From: Prevotella sp. UBA6429
Lineage (GTDB): Bacteria; Bacteroidota; Bacteroidia; Bacteroidales; Bacteroidaceae
DNA length: 7,122 bases
Assembly (NCBI GenBank): GCA_002437285.1
Contig: DJOV01000068.1
Span: 1 to 7,122 of the forward strand
Reading direction: 5' to 3'
Both the position numbers and the translations under genes were made by a program. Shown here in pieces: positions 1 through 6,002 of this stretch (position 1 is its first letter; each line of letters starts with the position of its first letter). The notes beneath the pieces were generated by a model. That model searched no databases, was not told the origin of the DNA, and saw only the letters and a program-made list of their open reading frames with translations.

Positions 1-14
1 TATGTTTTGCCGTC

Positions 15-114
15 TTTTGGCCTCTTTTTGGTTCATAGCGCCAGTTCGTTCGGTCATATAGCCCGCTATACTCCCTCACTCACTGACACTATGACCTCAA
101 AAAGAGCCACAAAA
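15..114. repeat. Long imperfect inverted repeat (intergenic dyad element)
   Basis: Nested complementary blocks occur in the right order to form one long hairpin or cruciform: TTTTGGC (15-21) with GCCA/AAAA (106-114), TCTTTTTG (23-30) with CAAAAAGA (98-105), TCATAG (33-38) with CTATGA (89-94), CAGT (42-45) with ACTG (82-85), and a central TATAGC (57-62) with GCTATA (65-70). Small bulges and unpaired stretches separate the blocks. Plus-strand frame 1 is open from position 1 to a TAG at 133-135, and a minus-strand frame is open from an ATG at 57 leftward off the window; because the element is symmetric, open frames on both strands are not good evidence of coding. It looks like a member of a dispersed intergenic repeat family or the end of a mobile element, but copy number cannot be seen here. 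Confidence 0.55.
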
Positions 115-119
115 TCTGA

Positions 120-127
120 CAAAGCTA
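120..127 (-). promoter_or_regulatory. Weak candidate Bacteroidetes -7 box reading leftward
   Basis: The minus strand reads TAGCTTTG, a full match to the TAnnTTTG consensus. No TTTG lies at the expected 19-21 bp upstream, and no established gene follows to the left, so this may be a chance match. If active it would transcribe through the dyad at 15-114 and into an open frame that leaves the window. Confidence 0.15.
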
Positions 128-200
128 ATTTATAGAACCCACCTTATAAGTTTTAGCCCCGTCTTCCTTTCTTGGCAGCGCACAACGCCCGCAAATGCAA

Positions 201-249
201 GGTGGGGGCGCGCCAAGCCCCGTCACCGGTGTCTTGGCACGCCCCCACC
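201..249 (-). terminator. GC-rich hairpin downstream of murF, possible terminator
   Basis: Arms at 201-217 and 233-249 (GGTGGGGGCGCGCCAAG against CTTGGCACGCCCCCACC) pair over 17 positions with a single C-A mismatch, closing a 15-nt loop. The hairpin lies about 20 nt past the murF stop codon, the usual place for a 3' end structure. The minus-strand sequence after it (TTGCATTTGCGGG) is only mildly T-rich, so it is not a textbook intrinsic terminator; it could act as a 3' stabiliser or belong to a repeat. Confidence 0.45.
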
Positions 250-268
250 CTGTGGCTCAGGCCTGTGG

Positions 269-1630
269 TCAGAGCAATGCGGGCAATTGGAAAAGTTTGG
301 TCCCGTTGCTGCCTTTCACCAGGATGCACTTGCCCTGGGGCTTGTCGGCTGCGATGGCGGCTTTCACCTCATCGACATTGTCAAACCGGCGGAAGTGCGT
401 CCGCGTCTTGGCAAACTCGCTGCCCACGAGCCACACGTCAGCCAGCTGCATCTTCTCCAGCGTGTCAATGACGCGCTGGTGTTCCTCCGTGCTGGTGGGG
501 CCGAGCTCGCGCATGTCGCCAAGAATGGCCATCTTGGGTTCCGCCACGCTGATACGGGCGAAATTGTCGAGCGCAGCCGCCATGCTCGACGGGTTGGCGT
601 TGTAGGCATCGACGATCAGCAGGTTGCTGTCCGTCCGCTCCAGTTCCGACCGGTCGTTGGTGGGCCGGTAGTCGGCCAAGGCCTCGTTCACCTGTTGAGG
701 CGTCACCCCATTGTGCAAGCCCACGGCGATGGCTGCCAGCAGGTTGTCGGCATTGTAGGTGCCCACGAGCTGCGTCTGCACCTCAAACTGCTGTCGGGGT
801 TGCTCCGCCTCATCCCCGTTGGGCACGTATTCCCACTGCAACCTGACATAGGGATTGCAAGCCACCACGCGTCCTGTGACCCCATAGCGACCCTCGGCGT
901 CACTCTGCCCGTAGGACAGTGTGCGGTCGATGTGCCTGTCGGCGAGCATCTTCGACAGGTGCGGGTTGGCCAGGTTGGCGTAGACCTCAGCCCCATGGGC
1001 CTTGAGCCAGTCGTAGAGCTCGCCCTTGGTCCGCATCACACCCTCGAAGGAGCCAAAGCCCTGCAGGTGAGCGCGTCCCACATTGGTGATCAGTCCCTGC
1101 GTAGGCTCCACATACTCCACAAGCTTGCGGATGTCGCCAGGATGCGAGGCGCCCATCTCCACCACGGCGATCTCGTCGTCGGCTGAGAGGCGGAGCAACG
1201 TCTTGGGCACCCCCACATCGTTGTTGAAGTTGCCCTCGGTGTGCATCACCCGATAGCGCTTGGCGAGCACGGCCGACACCAGTTCCTTGGTGGTGGTCTT
1301 GCCGTTGGTGCCGGTGATGCCCACCACGGGGATGTGGAAGCGGCGGCGGTGCTCGCGGGCCAGTTGCTTGTAGGCCGTCAGGGCGTCGTCGACCAGGATG
1401 TAGCGGTCGTCGCCCGCCACCTGATACTCCTTCTCATCGATGACCGCATAGCTACAGCCACGCTCCAAAGCCATCGCCGCAAACTTGTTGCCGTCGAACG
1501 AGGCACCCTTCAGGGCTACGAAAATTCCACAATCACTCCCGTCTGTCGGTGCCGTTGCCGGAAGGCTACGGCTGTCGGTCGTCACCTGCGGATGGCGCAG
1601 GTAGATGTTGTACAAATCTGATGCATTCAT
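269..1630 (-). CDS. murF: UDP-N-acetylmuramoyl-tripeptide--D-alanyl-D-alanine ligase MurF
   Basis: This 453-residue cytoplasmic Mur ligase adds D-Ala-D-Ala to UDP-MurNAc-tripeptide using ATP, the last soluble step in making the peptidoglycan precursor. Visible family marks are the short N-terminal substrate domain with TTDSR (17-21) and FVALKG (37-42), the ATP-binding loop GTNGKTTTK (107-115), TEGNFNNDVGVP (131-142), EMGASHPGDI (159-168), TNVGRAHLQGFGS (182-194), the lysine in RTKGEL expected to be carbamylated (K202), DAYNANPSSM in the C-terminal domain, and a terminal VKGSNGTKL. The length is normal for the family. The ATG at 1630 gives the expected N-terminus (MNASDLYNIY) and is preceded by an A-rich stretch rather than a Shine-Dalgarno site. 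It is a single-gene unit divergent from folP. KGSNG replaces the KGSRG common elsewhere, which I regard as lineage variation. Confidence 0.95.
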   Translation of the reverse strand: MNASDLYNIYLRHPQVTTDSRSLPATAPTDGSDCGIFVALKGASFDGNKFAAMALERGCSYAVIDEKEYQVAGDDRYILVDDALTAYKQLAREHRRRFHIPVVGITGTNGKTTTKELVSAVLAKRYRVMHTEGNFNNDVGVPKTLLRLSADDEIAVVEMGASHPGDIRKLVEYVEPTQGLITNVGRAHLQGFGSFEGVMRTKGELYDWLKAHGAEVYANLANPHLSKMLADRHIDRTLSYGQSDAEGRYGVTGRVVACNPYVRLQWEYVPNGDEAEQPRQQFEVQTQLVGTYNADNLLAAIAVGLHNGVTPQQVNEALADYRPTNDRSELERTDSNLLIVDAYNANPSSMAAALDNFARISVAEPKMAILGDMRELGPTSTEEHQRVIDTLEKMQLADVWLVGSEFAKTRTHFRRFDNVDEVKAAIAADKPQGKCILVKGSNGTKLFQLPALL

Positions 1631-1717
1631 TTCTTATAAAGATGTTTAGCGGCATGAGCCAACCCAGATGGCAACAAAAACCCGTTGGCACACGACCGAA
1701 TACAGCTTATCTTAATG

Positions 1718-1725
1718 CAAAGATA
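1718..1725 (-). promoter_or_regulatory. Probable murF promoter (-7 box)
   Basis: The minus strand reads TATCTTTG, a perfect match to the Bacteroidetes -7 consensus TAnnTTTG. The -33 element is weak: no TTTG lies 19-21 bp upstream. Initiation near 1711 would give a murF leader of about 80 nt. Within that leader GCCAAC (1658-1663) and GTTGGC (1684-1689) could pair, but only as a 6-bp stem around a 20-nt loop. Confidence 0.45.
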
Positions 1726-1747
1726 GTGGAAAAATACATAAAATGAA

Positions 1748-1778
1748 TTTGATTTTCCAATTAATATTATTATTTTTG
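1748..1778 (+). promoter_or_regulatory. folP-cdaA promoter, Bacteroidetes type
   Basis: TTTG at 1748-1751 and TATTTTTG at 1771-1778 are separated by exactly 19 bp, fitting the known Bacteroidetes sigma-factor consensus TTTG-N19-21-TAnnTTTG in full. The -7 box ends only 8 bp before the folP ATG at 1787, so transcription should start at or within a few bases of the start codon. The murF -7 box lies about 25 bp further upstream on the other strand, so the two promoters are back to back. Confidence 0.65.
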
Positions 1779-1786
1779 CCACGAAT

Positions 1787-2590
1787 ATGAACTACACATT
1801 GAATATCCGCGGTCACCTGCTGTCACTCAAGACCCCTTTAGTGATGGGAATCATGAACGTGACCCCAGATTCGTTTTATGCCGGGAGCCGTGCCATGAGC
1901 GATGACGACATCGCCCAGCGAGCCAAGACTCTTGTTGGCGAGGGAGCCACCATTGTCGACATTGGCGGCTGCTCGACAAGGCCTGGCGGCGCCATCGCCA
2001 CAGAGGCCGAAGAGGCCGACCGCGTGAGGCGCGGCCTGGAGATAGTGAAGGCCGCCACTCCCGACGCCATCGTCTCCATTGACACCTTCCGCGCCTCGGT
2101 GGCCCGCATGGCCATCGAGGAGTTTGGCGCCGACATCATCAATGACGTGTCGGGCGGCGAGGATCCGCAGATGTTCCCGCTCACGGCCTCCACCGGCACC
2201 CCCTACATCCTCATGTCACAGCAAGCCACGCTGCGCGGCATGCTCATCGAGTTTGCCCAGCGTGTGGAACAGTTGCGCGCCCTTCACCAGAAGGACATCA
2301 TCCTCGACCCGGGCTTCGGCTTCGGAAAGACGCGCGCCGACAACTTCCGCATCCTCGACGAGATGGACAAGCTGCAGGTGCTGGAGTTGCCCGTGCTGGC
2401 TGCCATGTCGCGCAAGCGCATGGTCTTCGAGACTTTGGGCGGCACCCCGGCAGAGGCGCTCAACGGCACCACCGTGGTCAACACCATGGCCCTGATGCGC
2501 GGCGCGTCAATCATTCGCGTGCACGATGTGAAGCCGGCTGTGGAAGCCGTGAAATTATACAACGCACTATGTTCTTCGAATTTGGCATAA
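1787..2590 (+). CDS. folP: Dihydropteroate synthase FolP, shortened variant
   Basis: FolP joins 6-hydroxymethyl-dihydropterin pyrophosphate to p-aminobenzoate to give dihydropteroate, the sulfonamide-sensitive step of folate synthesis in the cytoplasm. The TIM-barrel marks are present: MGIMNVTPDSF (20-30), DIGGCSTRPGG (58-68), VSIDTFR (96-102), IINDVSGG (117-124), DPGFGFGK (174-181), SRK (208-210), NGTTV (226-230) and RVHD (244-247); these cover the residues known to bind pterin and phosphate. The segment that in most homologues reads LMHMxGTPxxMQ followed by an acidic/aromatic stretch is replaced by LMSQQATLRGM (142-152), and the stretch up to DPGFGFG is about 13-15 residues shorter than the E. 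coli or Bacteroides sequences as I recall them. The reading frame is intact, so this is unlikely to be a pseudogene. Start at 1787 follows directly on the promoter. The 3' end overlaps cdaA by 22 bp. Confidence 0.93.
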   Translation: MNYTLNIRGHLLSLKTPLVMGIMNVTPDSFYAGSRAMSDDDIAQRAKTLVGEGATIVDIGGCSTRPGGAIATEAEEADRVRRGLEIVKAATPDAIVSIDTFRASVARMAIEEFGADIINDVSGGEDPQMFPLTASTGTPYILMSQQATLRGMLIEFAQRVEQLRALHQKDIILDPGFGFGKTRADNFRILDEMDKLQVLELPVLAAMSRKRMVFETLGGTPAEALNGTTVVNTMALMRGASIIRVHDVKPAVEAVKLYNALCSSNLA

Positions 2591-3345
2591 AGGACATCAT
2601 CGACATCTTCCTTGTCGCCCTGATGCTCTACTACCTCTACCGCCTGATGAAGGAGAGCCGCTCGCTCAATGTCTTCATCGGCATCATGGTGTTCGTGCTG
2701 GTGTGGCTCTTCGTGTCGCAGGTGCTCGAGATGCGACTGCTCGGAAGCATCATGGACAAGCTCGTCAGCGTGGGCGTCATCGGGCTCATCGTGCTCTTCA
2801 AGGAGGAGATCCGCAAGTTCCTTTACCAGCTCGGTGCTCATCAGCGCGTGAAGAACGTGCTGCAGTTCTTCTCATCCAAGAAGAGCAAGAGCCCCGAAGA
2901 GGACAAGGCCACCATCATGCCCATCGTGTGGGCGTGCATGGACATGGCACGAGGCAAGATAGGTGCGCTCATCGTCATCGAGCGGGCCACACCGCTTGAC
3001 GACATCGTGCAGACGGGAGAGCTCATCGGTGCCAACGTGAACAAGCTGCTCATCGAGAACATCTTCTTCAAGAACTCGCCCCTGCACGACGGCGCCATGG
3101 TCATCTCGCAGAAGCGCATCAAGGCCGCCGGCTGCATCCTGCCCGTGAGCCACGCCATGGACATCCCCAAGGAGTTGGGGCTGCGGCATCGGGCGGCATT
3201 GGGCATCTCGCAAGACAGCGACGCCATAGCCATCATCGTCTCGGAAGAGACAGGCCGCATCAGCGTGGCCATCAAGGGGCAGTTTCGGCTGCGCCTGTCG
3301 GCGGAGGAGCTTGAGGGCATCCTCGCCAGGGAGATGACAGGCTGA
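2569..3345 (+). CDS. cdaA: Membrane-bound diadenylate cyclase CdaA (DisA_N domain)
   Basis: This 258-residue enzyme should condense two ATP into the second messenger c-di-AMP at the inner face of the cytoplasmic membrane. Three hydrophobic helices (about 8-25, 34-52 and 63-78) form the usual CdaA anchor, followed by a short charged linker (about 92-114) and a DAC domain with the two diagnostic motifs DGA (174-176, in LHDGAMVI) and RHR (206-208, in LGLRHRAALG), plus SEETG (225-229). The length is normal. The N-terminus MFFEFGIKDIIDI matches the family, fixing the start inside the end of folP; the 22-bp overlap in another frame suggests translational coupling. In Firmicutes cdaA is followed by cdaR and glmM; here neither follows, and the next gene is pta after 107 bp. 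No intrinsic terminator is obvious after it, so read-through into pta is possible. Confidence 0.95.
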   Translation: MFFEFGIKDIIDIFLVALMLYYLYRLMKESRSLNVFIGIMVFVLVWLFVSQVLEMRLLGSIMDKLVSVGVIGLIVLFKEEIRKFLYQLGAHQRVKNVLQFFSSKKSKSPEEDKATIMPIVWACMDMARGKIGALIVIERATPLDDIVQTGELIGANVNKLLIENIFFKNSPLHDGAMVISQKRIKAAGCILPVSHAMDIPKELGLRHRAALGISQDSDAIAIIVSEETGRISVAIKGQFRLRLSAEELEGILAREMTG

Positions 3346-3425
3346 GCCACCAGGCAAGGCCCATGGCGGCAGGAGAGACTGTGCCACAATCATAACAAAC
3401 GGGAACGCCCCGCAAGGACATTAGA

Positions 3426-3443
3426 TTTTTAATCGATTAAAAA
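3426..3443. promoter_or_regulatory. Perfect 18-bp palindrome upstream of pta (operator candidate)
   Basis: TTTTTAATCGATTAAAAA is identical to its reverse complement over all 18 bases and ends 9 bp before the pta ATG. A degenerate -7 box, TAGATTTT (3422-3429), overlaps its left half, so a protein bound here could block initiation. Its right half is also the A-rich stretch expected to help ribosome binding. No regulator is identified. Confidence 0.4.
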
Positions 3444-3452
3444 CATACACTT

Positions 3453-4499
3453 ATGAGTTTATTAGAGAAAATTGTCGCGCGCGCCAAAGCCGACAAACAA
3501 CGCATTGTTCTTCCCGAAGCAGAGGAAGAGCGCACACTGAAAGCTGCCGACAAGGTGCTGGCCGACGACCTGGCTGACCTGATTCTCATCGGCAACCCCG
3601 AGAACATCAAGAAGGAGGCTGAGCAATGGGGTCTCAGCCACATCGGCAAGGCAACCATCGTCGACCCGCTCCACTGTGAGAAGACAGAGGAATATGCCGC
3701 CTTGCTCGCCGACCTTCGCAAGAAGAAGGGCATGACCGTGGACCAGGCCCGCGAGCTTGTGACCAAGAACAATCTCTATCTCGGTTGCATGATCATCAAG
3801 ACCGGCGATGCCGACGGACAGATCTCCGGTGCTCTCTCCACCACGGGCGACACGCTGCGCCCCGCCCTGCAGATCATCAAGTGTGCCCCTGGCATCACTT
3901 GTGTCTCGGGTGCCATGCTGCTCATCACCAGCCAGCACCAGTTTGGCGAGGACGGAGTGGTCGTCATGGGCGACGTGGCCGTCACGCCGAACCCCACCGC
4001 CGACCAGTTGGCACAGATCGCCTTCACCACCGCCCAGACCGCCAAGAGCGTGGCCGGCTTCGCCGAGCCGCGTGTGGCCATGCTGAGCTTCTCCACCAAG
4101 GGCTCGGCCAAGGATGCCAAGGACAAGGAGACGGGCAAGAGCGTCTACATCATCGACAAGGTGGTCGACGCCACCAAGATCGCCAAGGAGAAATATCCTG
4201 ATCTGAAGGTCGACGGCGAGATGCAGGCCGACGCAGCACTCGTTCCGGCCGTTGCCGCCAAGAAGGCTCCCGGGTCAGACATTGCCGGACAGGCCAATGT
4301 GCTCATCGCCCCTAACCTGGAGGTGGGCAACATCGGCTACAAGCTCGTGCAGCGTCTCGGCGGCGCCACGGCCATCGGCCCGATCCTGCAGGGCATCGCC
4401 CGTCCTGTCAACGACCTCAGCCGTGGTTGCTCGGTCGACGACATCTACTACATGGTCGCCATCACAAGTTGCCAGGCACAGGACGCCAAGAAGGCTTGA
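3453..4499 (+). CDS. pta: Phosphate acetyltransferase Pta (short form)
   Basis: Pta converts acetyl-CoA and phosphate to acetyl phosphate and CoA in the cytoplasm, the first step of acetate production. At 348 residues it is the short, single-domain form without the CobB-like and DRTGG N-terminal regions of enterobacterial Pta. Conserved blocks are RIVLPEAEEERTL (17-29), ADGQISGALSTTGDTLRPALQ (120-140, with R136 matching the CoA-contacting arginine of the Methanosarcina enzyme), VMGDVAVTPNPTADQLAQIA (171-190), LSFSTKGSAK (211-220), DGEMQADAA, APNLEVGNIGYKL and, near the C-terminus, PVNDLSRGCSVDDI (318-331), where S323, R324 and D330 correspond to the known catalytic and CoA-binding residues. 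The ATG at 3453 gives the standard MSLLEKI start. ackA follows after 65 bp with no terminator between, so the two form an operon. Confidence 0.96.
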   Translation: MSLLEKIVARAKADKQRIVLPEAEEERTLKAADKVLADDLADLILIGNPENIKKEAEQWGLSHIGKATIVDPLHCEKTEEYAALLADLRKKKGMTVDQARELVTKNNLYLGCMIIKTGDADGQISGALSTTGDTLRPALQIIKCAPGITCVSGAMLLITSQHQFGEDGVVVMGDVAVTPNPTADQLAQIAFTTAQTAKSVAGFAEPRVAMLSFSTKGSAKDAKDKETGKSVYIIDKVVDATKIAKEKYPDLKVDGEMQADAALVPAVAAKKAPGSDIAGQANVLIAPNLEVGNIGYKLVQRLGGATAIGPILQGIARPVNDLSRGCSVDDIYYMVAITSCQAQDAKKA

Positions 4500-4564
4500 A
4501 TGGATATTCCGACACGCCAAAGCAACTCTTAACGCGCAACATTCAACAAATAACAACATAAGAA

Positions 4565-5773
4565 ATGAAGATTTTGGTATTAAACTGCGGTAGCAGCAGC
4601 ATCAAGTATAAACTCTATGACATGGACGGCGAGAAGGTTCTCGCACAGGGCGGTGTGGAACGCATCGGCCTCGACGAGGCTTTCATCAAGGTGAAGCTGC
4701 CCGATGGCTCCAAGAAGCAGATCATGGCTGACCTGCCCACCCACAAGGAGGGTGTGCAGCTGGTGTTCAAGTGCCTGCTCGATCCTGAGCTGGGCGCCAT
4801 CAAGAGCCTCGATGAGATAGGCGCTGTGGGCCACCGCGTGGTGCAGGGCGGCGACCTCTTCGAGAAGAGCTGCATCGTCACACCGGAGGTGGAGAAGGGC
4901 ATCGAGAGCCTCATCGACCTGGCACCCGTGCACAACAAGGGCCACTTGGCAGGCTTGAAGGCTGTCGACGAGCTCATGCCCAACGTGCCCCAGGTGACCG
5001 TTTTCGACAATGCTTTCCATAGCACTATGCCTGACTACGCTTACCTCTACGCCATTCCCTATGAGTGGTACACCAAGTATCACGTGCGCCGCTACGGCTT
5101 CCACGGAACGAGTCACCGCTATGTCTCACAGCGCGTGTGCGAGTTCCTGGGCGTGGACATCAAGACCCAGAAGATCATCACCTGCCACATCGGCAACGGC
5201 GCCTCTGTCGCCGCCGTGAAGTATGGCAAGGTCATCGACACCTCCATGGGCCTCACACCGCTCGCCGGCCTGATGATGGGCTCACGCTCGGGCGACATCG
5301 ACCCGTCGGCAGTGACCTACATGATGCAGAAGAGCGGCATGACCCCACAGGAAATGTCGGAGTATCTCAACAAGAAGAGCGGCGTGCTCGGCCTGGCGGG
5401 CATCTCCAGCGACATGCGCGACAACGAGAACGCTGACAACGAGGGCAACAAGATGGCTCACCTGGCACTGCAGATGTACAACTACCGTATCAAGAAATAC
5501 ATCGGCGCCTATGCAGCAGCCATGAACGGTGTGGACATCATCGTATGGACCGCAGGCGTCGGCGAGAACCAGGAGGGTGTGCGCTGGGACAGCTGCACGG
5601 GCCTGGAGTATCTCGGCGTGAAGATGGACCGCGAGCGCAACCACTGCCGCAGCGTGGAGCAGGTGCTCTCCGCCGACGACTCAAAGGTGAAGGTCGTGAT
5701 GATCCCCACCGACGAGGAGATCGTCATCGCACGCGACACGCTGGCTCTCGTCAGCGGCAAGGGCCTCGACTAA
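4565..5773 (+). CDS. ackA: Acetate kinase AckA
   Basis: AckA transfers phosphate from acetyl phosphate to ADP, yielding acetate and ATP, and partners Pta directly upstream. The 402 residues align almost number for number with the well-studied Methanosarcina enzyme: N7 in LNCGSSSIKYKL (6-17), R91 in GHRVVQGG (89-96), H123 in PVHN, D148 in VFDNAFHSTMP (146-156), H180 in RRYGFHGTSHRYVS (175-188), HIGNGAS (208-214), R241 in GSRSGDIDP (239-247), WTAGVGEN near the C-terminus and E384 in IPTDEE (380-385). The acetate pocket residues V93, F179 and P232 are kept, with V122 where leucine is usual. Oddities are Q94 in place of the usual histidine of HRVVHGG, and N149 and S153 in place of the T and Q of FDTAFHQTMP. 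All core catalytic residues remain, so I expect an active enzyme. A strong terminator follows 43 bp past the stop. Confidence 0.96.
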   Translation: MKILVLNCGSSSIKYKLYDMDGEKVLAQGGVERIGLDEAFIKVKLPDGSKKQIMADLPTHKEGVQLVFKCLLDPELGAIKSLDEIGAVGHRVVQGGDLFEKSCIVTPEVEKGIESLIDLAPVHNKGHLAGLKAVDELMPNVPQVTVFDNAFHSTMPDYAYLYAIPYEWYTKYHVRRYGFHGTSHRYVSQRVCEFLGVDIKTQKIITCHIGNGASVAAVKYGKVIDTSMGLTPLAGLMMGSRSGDIDPSAVTYMMQKSGMTPQEMSEYLNKKSGVLGLAGISSDMRDNENADNEGNKMAHLALQMYNYRIKKYIGAYAAAMNGVDIIVWTAGVGENQEGVRWDSCTGLEYLGVKMDRERNHCRSVEQVLSADDSKVKVVMIPTDEEIVIARDTLALVSGKGLD

Positions 5774-5816
5774 GCGCCATCGCGACACATTCGCACCATC
5801 GCAAGGTGACAACATG

Positions 5817-5855
5817 AAAAAACGCCATCCCAAGTCATTGGGATGGCGTTTTTTT
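5817..5855 (+). terminator. Strong rho-independent terminator after ackA
   Basis: CGCCATCCCAA (5823-5833) pairs perfectly with TTGGGATGGCG (5838-5848) around a GTCA loop, giving an 11-bp stem. It is flanked by six A (5817-5822) and seven T (5849-5855), which can extend the stem. This ends the pta-ackA transcript, and the matched A and T tracts would let it work in both directions. Confidence 0.93.
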
Positions 5856-5867
5856 ATGGCCTTGCCC

Positions 5868-5898
5868 TTTGCGTTCTCATGCGAAAGGCGTAAATTTG
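5868..5898 (+). promoter_or_regulatory. Promoter of the sugar kinase gene, Bacteroidetes type
   Basis: TTTG (5868-5871) and TAAATTTG (5891-5898) are spaced by exactly 19 bp, a full match to TTTG-N19-21-TAnnTTTG and the same geometry as the folP promoter. Transcription should start near 5903-5906, giving a leader of about 100 nt before the ATG at 6003. Confidence 0.65.
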
Positions 5899-5907
5899 CA
5901 GTCAATA

Positions 5908-5991
5908 ATGACGGCCTCTCCTTCATATATCAAGGATGAGCGCCTTTCCACGGAGGAGCCTGGGGCATCCCGGAAAGACACCTCTCAATAA
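5908..5991 (+). CDS. Possible 27-residue leader peptide upstream of the kinase
   Basis: An ATG at 5908 opens a frame of 27 codons ending in TAA at 5989-5991, 11 bp before the kinase start. It begins within a few bases of the predicted transcription start, so it would be read from a nearly leaderless end. The peptide (starting MTASPSYIKDERLSTEE) is hydrophilic and has no run of a repeated amino acid typical of attenuation. I do not recognise it. A frame of this length can easily occur by chance. Confidence 0.15.
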   Translation: MTASPSYIKDERLSTEEPGASRKDTSQ

Positions 5992-6002
5992 GCAATGACG
6001 CA

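Noticed and set aside
1..135. Plus-strand frame 1 open to a TAG at 133 as the end of a gene from the left
   Set aside because: It lies within a symmetric dyad that also leaves the opposite strand open, and its peptide resembles no family I know. Kept as a finding about the dyad rather than as a gene.
172..605. Plus-strand open frames running into the murF 3' end
   Set aside because: They overlap the conserved C-terminal MurF coding sequence and the hairpin at 201-249, and their low-complexity Arg/Ser/Pro content is typical of out-of-frame GC-rich DNA.
287..1186. 299-codon open frame on the plus strand opposite murF
   Set aside because: It lies wholly antisense to a well-supported murF, has no recognisable domain, and is His/Gly/Val-rich as expected from the complement of GC-rich codons.
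3346..3420. Possible terminator between cdaA and pta (for example CGGG 3400-3403 with CCCG 3409-3412)
   Set aside because: Only a 4-bp stem with no T tract. Nothing here supports termination.
4500..4564. Possible promoter or terminator between pta and ackA
   Set aside because: No TAnnTTTG box, no convincing stem and no T tract. Best read as an operon spacer.
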